From assembly GCF_900176135.1 (NCBI RefSeq), contig NZ_FWWW01000066.1, positions 1-64,000 on the forward strand: a DNA stretch of 64,000 nucleotides, read 5' to 3'. Position numbers and translations under genes: made by a program. Shown piece by piece: positions 25,152 to 35,049 of this stretch; positions within the stretch are counted from its first letter, which is position 1; each line of letters starts with the position of its first letter. The notes under the pieces are model-generated. The model was not told where the DNA came from. It did no database searches and worked only from the letters and a program-made list of their open reading frames with translations. This stretch comes from Hymenobacter roseosalivarius DSM 11622. Its GTDB lineage: Bacteria > Bacteroidota > Bacteroidia > Cytophagales > Hymenobacteraceae.

Positions 25152-26453
25152 CTACCGCAGCAGCCGCTTCTTATGCGCCGCCGCCTTAGCTGGCTGATCG
25201 AGCCAGTACTCATCCAGCAGCGGCGCGATTTCCTGTTCCAGAATCAGCCTCAGCCAGCTCTCAGCGGTGGCCGGATCAGTGGGGGGCTGGCAGAAGTAGC
25301 TGTGGCCTACCTGATAGTCCTCGCCCAAGTCCGCGTCGTCACTGATAGCCTGGTTCAGCTCCGTGAGCCGCGCCACCAGCCGCGTGATGACAAGGGCCGG
25401 TACGCCTTTTTGGGCCAGAAATTCTTGCAGGCGCGCGCCAGACTCAGGCTGCATTTTTACGAAGGCAAACCGCCGGCGCAGGGCATAATCCAGTGGGGCC
25501 AGGGAGCGGTCGGCCGTGTTCATGGTGCCGATAACGTAGAGGTTATCGGGTACGAAAAACCGCGTCGCGTCGGGAGGCGAGTAGGGTAAGCGAACGGCGT
25601 GGTCCGGGCCGCGCTTATCGGCTTCCAGCAACAGCAGCAGCTCGCCAAAAATCCGGCTCAGGTTGCCCCGATTGATTTCATCAATCAACAGAAAATACGG
25701 CTTGCCGGGGTCCTGGGCGGCGCGCCCGCAAACGTCGGATAGTACACCCGGCGTCAGCCGAAAAGTGCCCTGGGCATCGGGCCGAAAACCCTGCACAAAA
25801 TCCTCGTAGCTGTAGCTGGGATGAAACTGCACCAGCTCCACGCGGGCCGCGTTGGTGGCGCCCAGCTCCAGCCAGGCCAGGCGCCGGGCCAGAAAGGTTT
25901 TGCCCGTACCGGGCGGGCCATGCAGAATCAGGTTGCGCCGGCGCCGCAAAGCCGCTAGCGCATCATCCAGCTTTTGCTCCGACACGAATAGCTCATGCAA
26001 AGCCGCAGCGCGGTCGTAGGGCGCGCTGGGGGGCAAATTATAGCTAGAAGCGGGCTCCTGTACTTCCGTTTTTTGCTCCTTAGTTTTTTCAGCCAGAGCT
26101 GAGTCGCTGGGGCGGCCGGTGTACAAATCCTGCATGGCCTGCTGGGCGGCCACGTCGCCGTCGAGGGGGGAATTGGCCAGGCTGGGACGCTTGGTGGCAA
26201 CCGTAAAATCAAGCTGTTCCAGCAGGCCGTTGGTGGGGCCGCCAGCGGGCAGGGGCCACTTGGCATCAGTCTGGCCGGTAGCAAGGCGGTAGGCTAACTG
26301 GGCCACGGGCCGGGGCGGGTAGCGCCGCCCCCGATACACCAGGTCGTAAACGGTGCTGGGGGGCAAATTCAGCCCTTGCCGATCGATGTGCCGGAGGGCG
26401 CGCAGCACATGGTCGCGGGTAAGCTGGGAAGGGTCGAACGAAGGGGCAGGCAT
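25152..26453 (-). CDS. mcrB: McrB-like AAA+ GTPase/ATPase of a McrBC restriction system
   Basis: A 433-residue protein. Residues 1-90 form a small N-terminal domain (LTRDHVLRALRHIDRQG ... YPPRPVAQLAYRLATG), similar in pattern to DNA-binding head domains of type IV restriction enzymes. Residues 150-430 are a McrB-type AAA+ domain: Walker A GPPGTGKT near 187, FHPSYSYEDFVQGFRP near 218, Walker B FLLIDEINRGNLSRI near 257, and the McrB signature MNTADRSL near 310. It is the first gene of the pair. The N-terminal domain decides which modified base is recognised, and this cannot be named here. Confidence 0.92.
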   Translation of the reverse strand: MPAPSFDPSQLTRDHVLRALRHIDRQGLNLPPSTVYDLVYRGRRYPPRPVAQLAYRLATGQTDAKWPLPAGGPTNGLLEQLDFTVATKRPSLANSPLDGDVAAQQAMQDLYTGRPSDSALAEKTKEQKTEVQEPASSYNLPPSAPYDRAAALHELFVSEQKLDDALAALRRRRNLILHGPPGTGKTFLARRLAWLELGATNAARVELVQFHPSYSYEDFVQGFRPDAQGTFRLTPGVLSDVCGRAAQDPGKPYFLLIDEINRGNLSRIFGELLLLLEADKRGPDHAVRLPYSPPDATRFFVPDNLYVIGTMNTADRSLAPLDYALRRRFAFVKMQPESGARLQEFLAQKGVPALVITRLVARLTELNQAISDDADLGEDYQVGHSYFCQPPTDPATAESWLRLILEQEIAPLLDEYWLDQPAKAAAHKKRLLR

Positions 26454-26617
26454 CCGGTTTTAAAGGTAGGAGCAAAACGGATGCGACACCAGAAAGGGTT
26501 CGGGGTGGCGGGAAAAGGATGTGTCGGAGGCTGTAAGCTTGCTCAGAAGTGGATTGCGAAGGGAAAGCAAGCAACTTTTGAGTAACTAGGGTGCCCTTAA
26601 CATTCCTTAATCAGAAT

Positions 26618-26836
26618 GTCATGCAGAGCAACGTGAAGCATCTCGCGTGCTGACGTTGCCAAGCTAACCGTGTCATGCTGAGGCCACGAAGCATCTCTAC
26701 TGGTTTTCAACCTCAATGGTACTGCCACGAAGCGGTAGAGATGCTTCGACAAGCGGCCGCCAGATGGAGCATGACAATACTATTGCAGGCAGGATGCTTC
26801 GTCGCCACTTGATGCGCGGAATGCTCGGCATGACGG
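26618..26836. repeat. Interspersed repeat cluster in a 446-bp gene-free gap
   Basis: The gap 26454-26899 holds no gene. At 26618-26658 is a copy of a unit beginning GTCATGCAGAGC and containing GAAGCATCTCGCGTGCTGA; other copies lie at 29409 and 60937. From 26671 a second unit (GTCATGCTGAGG ... GAAGCATCTCTAC) pairs with an inverted copy at 26735-26776 that ends GATGGAGCATGAC. The rest up to 26840 has further CATGC/GCATG words in both orientations. Confidence 0.8.
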
Positions 26837-26899
26837 GCTAACTACAGCTTTTACACACCGACTTCCTCCAACGCCTGCCTATCTCTTTCTCCTCATCTC

Positions 26900-29383
26900 A
26901 TGAAAAAACGCTACCTCACCGCCGCAGCCCTGCTGCTCACCGCCGCTGCCCTGGCCCAAAGACCCGCCCCCGCCCCGCAAGCCGCCGCGCCCGCCGCTTA
27001 TCAGGAAACGGCTCCCAAAATCAACGCCCTGGTTCACACCAAGCTCGATCTGCAATTCGACTACAAAAAGCGCTACGCCTACGGTAAAGCCTGGCTGACC
27101 CTGAAGCCCTACGCCTATCCCACCGACTCCCTGCGGCTTGATGCCAAAGGCATGGACATCAAAACGGTGGCCTTGGTAAATGGCAGCAACCAGCAGCCCC
27201 TGAAATACAGCTACGCCGACGGGCAAAACCTGCGCATCAACCTCGGCAAAACGGTAGCGCCCGGCACCGACTACACGGTCTATATCGAGTACACGGCCAA
27301 GCCCGATGAGCTAAAGACCAAAGGCAGCGCCGCCATTACCGACGCCAAGGGTTTGTACTTCATCAACCCCGACAGCGCCGTGGCCGGCAAGCCCGTGCAG
27401 ATCTGGACTCAGGGCGAGACGGAAGCGTCCTCCGTGTGGTTTCCTACTATCGACCGGCCCAACCAGAAAACGACCTCGGAAATCAGCCTGACCGTGCCTA
27501 GTAAGTACGTGACGCTGAGCAATGGTGCGCTGGTAAGCCAGAAACCGGCGGGTGCGGGCTTGCGCACCGACACTTGGAAAATGGAGCAGCCCCACGCGCC
27601 CTACCTGTTCATGCTGGCCATCGGCGACTTTAAGATTACGAAGGACAAGTGGCAGGGCAAAGACGTCGATTATTACCTAGAACCCGCTTACGCACCCTAC
27701 GCCAAGCAGATTTTCGGCGATACGCCCGAAATGCTGGAGTTTTTCTCCCAAAAGCTCGGCGTGGCTTACCCCTGGAATAAGTACGCCCAGATAGTCGTGC
27801 GCGACTACGTGAGCGGGGCCATGGAAAACACCACCGCCACCCTGCACGGCGACTTCGTGCAGCAGACGCCCCGGCAGATGCTTGACCGTGACTACGCCGG
27901 AGGGCTTTCCGTCATTGCCCACGAGCTGTTTCACCAGTGGTTTGGCGACTACGTGACGGCCGAAAGCTGGAGCAACCTGACTGTGAATGAGTCGTTTGCC
28001 GACTTCAGCGAAGGCCTCTGGGCCGAACACAAGTACGGCCAGGATGCCGCCGATGCCCACAACTACCGCTACCTGCGCCGCTACCTCGGCAGCCCCCGCG
28101 ACGCCGTGAAGCCGCTGGTGCGCTTCTACTATGACGACAAGGAGGAAATGTTTGACCTGGTGTCGTACCAGAAGGGCGGGGCCGTGCTGCAACTGCTGCG
28201 CACCCACCTCGGCGACCCGGTGTTTTTCGCCGGCCTGAAGCAGTACCTGACCCAAAACGCCCTGGGCACCGGCGAGGCTCATCAGCTACGCCTGGCCCTG
28301 GAAGCCGCTTCCGGCCAGGATCTGAACTGGTTTTTCAACCAGTGGTACTTCGCGCCCGGCCACCCCATCGTGACCATCGACTACGCCTGGGATGCGGCCC
28401 GCAAAGTGCAGTCCGTGACGGTGAAGCAAACTCAGCCGGGCGAGCCGTTTACGTTGCCGCTGGCCATTGATCTGTACGTGGGGGGCAAAACCCAGCGTCG
28501 CAACGTGGTGCTGCGCCAGCCCACTGAAACCCTGGAGTTCCCCGTGGCCGCCCAGCCCGACCTGGTGAACGTAGACGCCACCAAGACCATGGTTTGGCAG
28601 AAAACGGATAATAAGCCCCTGGCCGCCTACGCCTATCAGTACAAAAATGCCCCCCGGCTGGTCGACCGCCACGAGGCCATCGTGGCGGCCCAGGCCAAGC
28701 CCACCGAAGCCGCCGCCCGCGGGGTTTTGCTGGCGGGTTTGAACGATAAGTTCTATGGTCTGCGGATGCTGGCGATTCAGTCCCTGAACCTGGAAAATGC
28801 CGCCCTGCGCAAGGCCGCCACGCCTGTTTTGCGCAAGCTGGCCGCTTCCGACAAGGAAACCGTAGTGCGGGCCGAAGCCCTGCTGGCCCTGGGCAAAATC
28901 AAAGAGAAGCGCGATGAGAAGCTGTTTGCCCAGCAGCTCAAAAGTGAGTCGTATGCCGTGAAGGGGGCCGCGCTGCGGGCGCTGGCGGAGGTGAGTCCGG
29001 CCAAAGCATTGGCGCAGGCCAAGGCATTTGAAGCTGATAAAGGCAGCGGCCTCACCCCGGCTATTACGGAGGTATATGCCGCCCACGGCGGCGCGGCGCA
29101 GTGGCCCTACATCCGCGACAGATTCGATGCGGGCAGTCCCCGCACCAAAGCCATGCTGCTGGAAGGTATGCTCGCCATGATGACACGCCTCGATGACCCG
29201 ACAGCCTTCTCCGAGAACCTCGATCGGATTAAAGCCGTGGCCATTCAATTCAAAAGTCAGGGGGCTGACAAGGCCATCATCCCGCTGCTGCAAGCCGTGA
29301 AAGACAAGAAAACCGGCCCCAACGCTGCCCAGGCCCAGCAAGCCTTAGACAAAGCAGTCCAGGAAATTGAGCAAGCGAAGTAA
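26900..29383 (+). CDS. M1 family zinc aminopeptidase with C-terminal HEAT-like region
   Basis: An 827-residue secreted aminopeptidase. A signal peptide covers residues 1-20. The exopeptidase motif GAMEN is at 306-310, the zinc motif HELFH at 341-345, and the third ligand Glu364 sits in NESFADF, the spacing expected for gluzincins. After the catalytic and linker domains (to about 570) the C-terminal 250 residues consist of helical repeats (RGVLLAGLNDKFYGLRML, EALLALGKIKE, RALAEVSPAKALAQA), HEAT-like. It probably trims peptides in the periplasm or outside. Neighbouring spacers are repeats, so it is transcribed alone. Confidence 0.95.
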   Translation: MKKRYLTAAALLLTAAALAQRPAPAPQAAAPAAYQETAPKINALVHTKLDLQFDYKKRYAYGKAWLTLKPYAYPTDSLRLDAKGMDIKTVALVNGSNQQPLKYSYADGQNLRINLGKTVAPGTDYTVYIEYTAKPDELKTKGSAAITDAKGLYFINPDSAVAGKPVQIWTQGETEASSVWFPTIDRPNQKTTSEISLTVPSKYVTLSNGALVSQKPAGAGLRTDTWKMEQPHAPYLFMLAIGDFKITKDKWQGKDVDYYLEPAYAPYAKQIFGDTPEMLEFFSQKLGVAYPWNKYAQIVVRDYVSGAMENTTATLHGDFVQQTPRQMLDRDYAGGLSVIAHELFHQWFGDYVTAESWSNLTVNESFADFSEGLWAEHKYGQDAADAHNYRYLRRYLGSPRDAVKPLVRFYYDDKEEMFDLVSYQKGGAVLQLLRTHLGDPVFFAGLKQYLTQNALGTGEAHQLRLALEAASGQDLNWFFNQWYFAPGHPIVTIDYAWDAARKVQSVTVKQTQPGEPFTLPLAIDLYVGGKTQRRNVVLRQPTETLEFPVAAQPDLVNVDATKTMVWQKTDNKPLAAYAYQYKNAPRLVDRHEAIVAAQAKPTEAAARGVLLAGLNDKFYGLRMLAIQSLNLENAALRKAATPVLRKLAASDKETVVRAEALLALGKIKEKRDEKLFAQQLKSESYAVKGAALRALAEVSPAKALAQAKAFEADKGSGLTPAITEVYAAHGGAAQWPYIRDRFDAGSPRTKAMLLEGMLAMMTRLDDPTAFSENLDRIKAVAIQFKSQGADKAIIPLLQAVKDKKTGPNAAQAQQALDKAVQEIEQAK

Positions 29384-29408
29384 AATAGGAGCAGGAAGCT
29401 AGAAGAGC

Positions 29409-29630
29409 GTCATGCAGAGCGGCAGCGAAGCATCTCGCGTGCTGACGCAGGAGGGCTATTTACCAATAAAAAGGCGGTCATGCTGAGGTCGGGTCATGCT
29501 CCATCTGGCGTCCGCTTGTCGAAGCATCTCTACCGAGTACTAACCTCAATCACTGCTCAACGAAGCGGTAGAGCTGCTTGGACAAGCGGACGCCAGATGG
29601 AGCATGACCGCCAGATGGAGCATGGCAGGC
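29409..29630. repeat. Interspersed repeat cluster with 44-bp inverted arms
   Basis: The 321-bp gap 29384-29704 has no gene. Positions 29409-29447 are a GTCATGCAGAGC unit. Positions 29492-29535 and 29566-29609 are inverted 44-bp copies with two mismatches, sharing CATGCTCCATCTGGCG, and a partial third copy CGCCAGATGGAGCATG follows at 29610. It is the same family as at 26618. Confidence 0.85.
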
Positions 29631-29704
29631 CGCGTGGGTCGTTCATGCATACATTGCACTACAAGCCCCGCCGCTAAATACCTTTACCGCATAATCACCG
29701 CCTT

Positions 29705-30079
29705 ATGTCCACTTCATTGAAGTTGTTCCTATTGATTCTGCTCCTCGGTAGCATCGCCCAGCTATTCCTGCCGTGGTGGAGCATCACGCCGGTGGCTTTC
29801 GTTCTGGCATTTTGGCTGGGTCGCCGGGGCTGGGGGGCTTTTTTGGCGGGTTTCGCGGGTATCGGGCTGGGGTGGCTGGGAATGGCCGCCTGGCTGAACA
29901 TCCGGAACGACGGCCACCTGAGCCACCGCGTGGCCGAGCTGCTGCCGCTGGGCGGTAATGGCTGGCTGCTGGTGCTGGTAACGGCCGTGCTGGGCGGACT
30001 GGTGGGGGGAATGGCGGCGCTGGCCGGCGTGTGGCTGCGCCAGGCGCTAATGAGTAGCCGAGCGTCGGCGGCGCGGTAG
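29705..30079 (+). CDS. Small four-helix integral membrane protein
   Basis: A 124-residue protein made almost wholly of hydrophobic helices: about 5-22, 28-44 with RRGW at the turn, 44-64 and 86-112. A short hydrophilic loop (NIRNDGHLSHRVAELL) lies between helices 3 and 4. Trp and Gly are frequent. It contains the word CTGGGGGGCTTTTTTGG in frame, coding WGAFLAG. No transporter signature is recognisable. It sits between repeat-filled spacers. Confidence 0.78.
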   Translation: MSTSLKLFLLILLLGSIAQLFLPWWSITPVAFVLAFWLGRRGWGAFLAGFAGIGLGWLGMAAWLNIRNDGHLSHRVAELLPLGGNGWLLVLVTAVLGGLVGGMAALAGVWLRQALMSSRASAAR

Positions 30080-30125
30080 CTTTCTGTTTGTAGCGGTAGC
30101 ACAAAGAGGCTCGCAGAAAAGGCTA

Positions 30126-30208
30126 CTGTCAGTCCGGGCACAGCGAGGAATCTGAAGGCCTTTGTTTACCAGTTTTACCCAGATTCCTCGCTGCGCTCGG
30201 AATGGCAG
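30126..30208. repeat. Inverted repeat between genes
   Basis: 28-bp arms (30126-30153 and 30181-30208) with a few mismatches; the inner 13 bp CAGCGAGGAATCT is perfect. No T tract follows. Likely another interspersed repeat family. Confidence 0.7.
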
Positions 30209-30307
30209 GCTTCAGACGCGGCCCCATCGCAAAAACCGGCGTGGGGGGCATTTTGCGCAAGCAGGTGCTACAGTTTGAAAAGCTGCGCTGTTAGTTAGCT
30301 TTACCGC

Positions 30308-31426
30308 ATGCTGCCAACCGCGATTCGCTCCATCGAGATTTTCAAGCTCTTTCTGCCCCTGCACGAGCCGTTTATTATTTCCCTGGGCCCCATCAAGGAG
30401 GTGCAAAATGTGGTTATCCGGATCCGCACGGCCGACGGCTGCACCGGCTACGGCGAGTGCAGTCCCTACCTGACCATCAACGGCGAAAGCGTCGATACCT
30501 GCTTTGTCGTGGCTCAATACCTGGCCCGCGGCCTGCACGGGCACGATGCCCTCGATATTGCCGGGGCGCTGGCCATTATGAACCGCATCATCTACGCCAA
30601 CAGCAGCATTAAAAGCGCGTTTGACATCGCCCTGCACGACATTGCGGCCCAGCAGGCCGGCCTGCCGCTCTACGCTTTTCTGGGGGGCAAATCCGATAAA
30701 GTCCTCACCACCGACATGACCGTGAGCCTGGGGCCGCCCGCCAAGATGCAAGCCGATGCCGTCCGGTTTCAGCAGCAGGGCTTTCCGGCCATCAAGGTAA
30801 AGCTGGGCGAAACCCTGGAGGCCGACGTGGCGCGCATCCGCGCCATCCGCGCGGGCATCGGCCCCGACCACCTGCTCAGCATCGACGCCAACCAGGGCTG
30901 GCACACGGCCGACGCGGCCATTGCCGTTTTGCGGGCCCTGGCACCTTACCACATTGCCCACTGCGAAGAGCCCATTGCCCGCCACCTGTTTATGGACCTG
31001 GCCCGCGTGTCGGCCGCGTCGCCCATTCCCATCATGGCCGACGAGAGCTGCGGCGACGAGCACGACGCGGCCCGCCTGATTCAGCTGCGCGCCTGCCCCC
31101 AATTCAACATCAAGCTGGGCAAGTCGTCGGGGCTGCACCGGGCCCGGAAAATAGTGGAGCTGGGCGAGGCCGCCGGCCTGACCCTGCAAGTCGGCGGCTT
31201 CATGGAATCGCGCCTGGGCATGACCGCCGCCGCCCACCTGGCCCTCACCAGCGCCGCCATCCGCCACTGCGACTTCGATACGCCCCTCATGTACACCGAA
31301 GACCCCGTGCTGGGGGGCATTTGCTATCGGCCTAATGGCATAATCGAGGTTCCTGACGTGCCGGGCCTGGGGGCCATTATTAATGAAGAGTATCTGCGAA
31401 ACGCCGAAAAGCAGGTGATTGAGTGA
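30308..31426 (+). CDS. Enolase-superfamily dipeptide epimerase (L-Ala-D/L-Glu epimerase-like)
   Basis: A 372-residue member of the mandelate racemase/muconate lactonizing group. The two-domain layout is complete: capping domain from residue 1 to 120, barrel from 125 to 350. Catalytic bases are Lys163/Lys165 (IKVKLG) and Lys269 (NIKLGK); metal ligands are Asp193 (SIDANQGW), Glu220 (HCEEPI) and Asp245 (MADES). This KxK...D...E...D...K pattern is the dipeptide epimerase arrangement, used in recycling murein peptides. A muconate cycloisomerase or N-succinylamino acid racemase cannot be excluded by motif alone. Confidence 0.9.
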   Translation: MLPTAIRSIEIFKLFLPLHEPFIISLGPIKEVQNVVIRIRTADGCTGYGECSPYLTINGESVDTCFVVAQYLARGLHGHDALDIAGALAIMNRIIYANSSIKSAFDIALHDIAAQQAGLPLYAFLGGKSDKVLTTDMTVSLGPPAKMQADAVRFQQQGFPAIKVKLGETLEADVARIRAIRAGIGPDHLLSIDANQGWHTADAAIAVLRALAPYHIAHCEEPIARHLFMDLARVSAASPIPIMADESCGDEHDAARLIQLRACPQFNIKLGKSSGLHRARKIVELGEAAGLTLQVGGFMESRLGMTAAAHLALTSAAIRHCDFDTPLMYTEDPVLGGICYRPNGIIEVPDVPGLGAIINEEYLRNAEKQVIE

Positions 31427-31470
31427 TAAAGAATTTAATCAGTAGTCAACAGCCACCTGTCTACTTTCTT

Positions 31471-31510
31471 CGTGGTCGAATAGCCGCCGCGCGGCGGCTA
31501 TTCGACCACG
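31471..31510. repeat. Perfect 40-bp palindrome between convergent genes
   Basis: Two 20-bp halves (31471-31490 and 31491-31510) are perfect inverted copies with no spacer; the centre is GCCGCCGCGCGGCGGC. It lies 44 bp after the epimerase stop and 4 bp before the lipase stop. No T run is present on either side, yet its position suggests a bidirectional 3'-end structure. Confidence 0.9.
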
Positions 31511-31514
31511 AGGG

Positions 31515-32753
31515 CTACTTCACTTCCTGAAATTCTCCAAAAAAGGCCAGAGCCTCCAGCGTGTACTGGGGCACGGAGGAAAAGTGGTTGCCGTCTTTGA
31601 TCGGGCGCAACTCTACCTGCGTCGCGCCGCGGGCGCGCATGGCTTTGTAGGCGTCTTCGGAGTTGAAAAACGGCACGTAGTCGTCGGCGGTGCCGTGGAA
31701 GAGGGCTAACGGGGCGCGGGGCCGCCAGTCGTAGATGTCGTTGGCGCGGAAGGCCGCCGTCATGGGCTGGTCGGTTTTGTTGAGAATACCCGCCCGAAAC
31801 GGCTCCGTGAATAGCTGCCGGGCCATCTCCGGCACTTTGGCAAACGGATTGGCCTGGAGCTGCGTAGCCCAGGGCTCCTGAAAATACTGGGTGAGGGGCC
31901 GGTTGAGGTGGTACACCCGATTATAGGTGTCCAGCACCCATACGTAGGAGCTCAGAAAGTTCAGGGACTGCTCGGACTTCAGAATATAGTCGGCGAAGGC
32001 CGACTTATGGTACGCCCCCGCCCCCGGCGCGCTGGCCGTCACGGTAAGCTCTGGGGCGTGCTTTTCCTCCATCAGCTTGTGCAGGGCCAGCGTGGCAAAG
32101 CCGCCTTCGGAGTAACCCAGCAGAAAGTTCTTATCGTTGAGCTGAATCTTCTCCCGCTGGCAAAACTCCCGCGCGGCCCGCAGCATATCCAACGAGGCCG
32201 AGGCCAGCGACGCGGCGTGCTCGTACGGGTGCGGCAGGTTTTTGGAAGCGCCATAGCCGATATAATCCGGGGCTGCCACTAGGTAGCCCGAGGAGGCCAG
32301 CACCGAGATGGCCGTCCAGACTTCGCCACCGGGGCGGTAGTAGGAGGGAGCCCGGGCCTCATCTTTGGGCGAAATGGTACCGTGCTGGTAACTCAGCAGC
32401 GGCAACGCCTCGGCGGCCACCGGCACCAGCACCGCGCCCGACGCCGTTATGGGTTGGCCGTCGGTGTTGGGCGTGGTATAGGTGAGCCGGTATACCCGGA
32501 TGGAATACCGGGTGAGGGCGCTAACGATGGGCAAATTGGGTACGCGCTTGGCGAGCTCGGTGGGCGTGTATTCGCCAATGAGGGTACTGCTCAGCAGGCG
32601 GTTGCTCTCGGCTAGAATAGCCGGCGCGACCGGCAGGGTCGGCGCCGCGGTAAGGGCGGCTGGCTCTTTGGTGCAGCTCAGGCCCGGCGCGACCAGCAAA
32701 CTCAGCCAAAGCAGCAAAGCGAGATAAGGCAAGCGGTGAATTCGAATTCTCAA
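31515..32753 (-). CDS. Secretory lipase-type alpha/beta hydrolase lipoprotein
   Basis: A 412-residue protein with a lipoprotein signal (VAPGLSC, lipid-carrying Cys27). The body is an alpha/beta hydrolase like fungal secretory lipases: oxyanion region YQHGT near 123-126, nucleophile Ser215 in GYSEGG, Asp357 or Asp358 in FHGTADDYVP, and His390 in KDGNHFSS. It should act on lipids or esters at the cell surface. The start is TTG at 32753; an in-frame TGA lies three codons upstream and no ATG is nearby. Start choice therefore rests on the signal sequence. Confidence 0.88.
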   Translation of the reverse strand: MRIRIHRLPYLALLLWLSLLVAPGLSCTKEPAALTAAPTLPVAPAILAESNRLLSSTLIGEYTPTELAKRVPNLPIVSALTRYSIRVYRLTYTTPNTDGQPITASGAVLVPVAAEALPLLSYQHGTISPKDEARAPSYYRPGGEVWTAISVLASSGYLVAAPDYIGYGASKNLPHPYEHAASLASASLDMLRAAREFCQREKIQLNDKNFLLGYSEGGFATLALHKLMEEKHAPELTVTASAPGAGAYHKSAFADYILKSEQSLNFLSSYVWVLDTYNRVYHLNRPLTQYFQEPWATQLQANPFAKVPEMARQLFTEPFRAGILNKTDQPMTAAFRANDIYDWRPRAPLALFHGTADDYVPFFNSEDAYKAMRARGATQVELRPIKDGNHFSSVPQYTLEALAFFGEFQEVK

Positions 32754-32851
32754 AGACAGTCAGATGAAGTTGGGGGGCAATTTTTACCCTCAACACTATT
32801 TAGCCCAAAAGATTTCGTGCCGCCAGGAAAGGACGGATGACCCTGGCGGGT

Positions 32852-32954
32852 GTGGTACCACGACTCTTTCTGTCGTGGTACCACTATCGTTGCGGATGCT
32901 TGAACGACGTTGTTCAACGATAGTGGTAGTAGACAGAAAGAGTCGTACTACCAC
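32852..32954. repeat. Imperfect inverted repeat in the lipase/BlaI intergenic region
   Basis: Arms of about 40 bp (32852-32892 and 32915-32954) share CGACTCTTTCTGTC and ACCACTATCGTTG; the left arm has internal palindromes GTGGTACCAC. Related words recur at 32970-33020. The 361-bp gap 32754-33114 otherwise holds a GGGGGGCAATTTTT word at 32774 and the BlaI operator candidate. Confidence 0.75.
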
Positions 32955-33059
32955 TCGTGCAACTTCTGGCGGCCAACGATAATGATACTACGACGGGAAA
33001 AGCCGCACCACCACTCCCCAGCGCCACTTTTCAACCCAAACATTCCGTTACCTAAAGAA

Positions 33060-33089
33060 TTAGTTGTTTAACTAAAATATTAGTTGTAA
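33060..33089 (+). promoter_or_regulatory. Candidate BlaI-type operator upstream of the regulator
   Basis: A perfect dyad TTAGTTGTTTAACTAA (33060-33075) is followed by TTAGTTGTAA (33080-33089), giving three regularly spaced TTAGTT/AACTAA half-sites 26 bp before the BlaI start codon. BlaI/MecI regulators bind short dyads over their own promoters, so this is the likely autoregulatory site. The AT-rich segment also suits a promoter. Confidence 0.6.
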
Positions 33090-33114
33090 GTTTATCTCAA
33101 TAACTCCCTTTCTC

Positions 33115-33493
33115 ATGCAAACCTTCCCTGAGCTCACCCGCGCCGAGGAGCAGGTCATGCAGGTGCTCTGGCAGCGCGGCCCTTCTTTCGTGAAGGACGT
33201 GCTGGCCGAAATGCCCGCCCCGCCGCCCGCCTACAATACCGTTTCCACCATCATCCGCATTCTGGAGCAGAAGGGCTTCGTGGGCCACGAGGCCTTCGGA
33301 CGTACTCACCGCTACCACGCGCTGGTCGCCCAGGATGAGTACCGCCGCTTCTCGCTGCGCAAGCTGCTGGGGGGCTATTTCGGCAATTCCTTTCCCCAGC
33401 TGGTTTCTTTTTTCGCGAAGGAAGAAAACCTCGACGCGGCCCAGCTCGACGAGCTGCTGCGCCATGCTTCCCCACCCCCAACCGCCGACTCCG

Positions 33494-33516
<23 letters not shown>
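33115..33516 (+). CDS. BlaI/MecI/CopY family transcriptional repressor
   Basis: A 133-residue winged-helix repressor. The family motif LTRAEEQVMQVLWQRGPSF is at residues 6-24 and the recognition helix with wing at 42-68 (AYNTVSTIIRILEQKGFV, GRTHRYHAL). The C-terminal half is the dimerisation helix region, ending in a Pro/Asp tail. BlaI repressors are cleaved or released when the partner M56 sensor protease is activated. The partner gene overlaps its 3' end by 23 bp. Target genes other than its own pair are not evident. Confidence 0.93.
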
Positions 33517-34879
<1,363 letters not shown>

Positions 34880-35049
34880 GTAGCCGGCCTGACGGAGTTG
34901 GGGGTATCTGCTGCCGGCTCTTTCTGGCCCATTTCAAGGAGAAACCGCTTGAAAAGCTCCGGCCGCTGTCGGGGCCTTTCTGCGTTTGGCTTTATACGAA
35001 CCGCCCGAAATGAGCTAACTTGCGGATAGTTATTGGCCTTCTAATCAAG

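Noticed and set aside
34882..34922. AGCCGGC/GCCGGCT stem after the M56-TonB gene as terminator
   Set aside because: Only a 7-bp stem with a 24-nt loop and a broken T run; evidence too weak to list.
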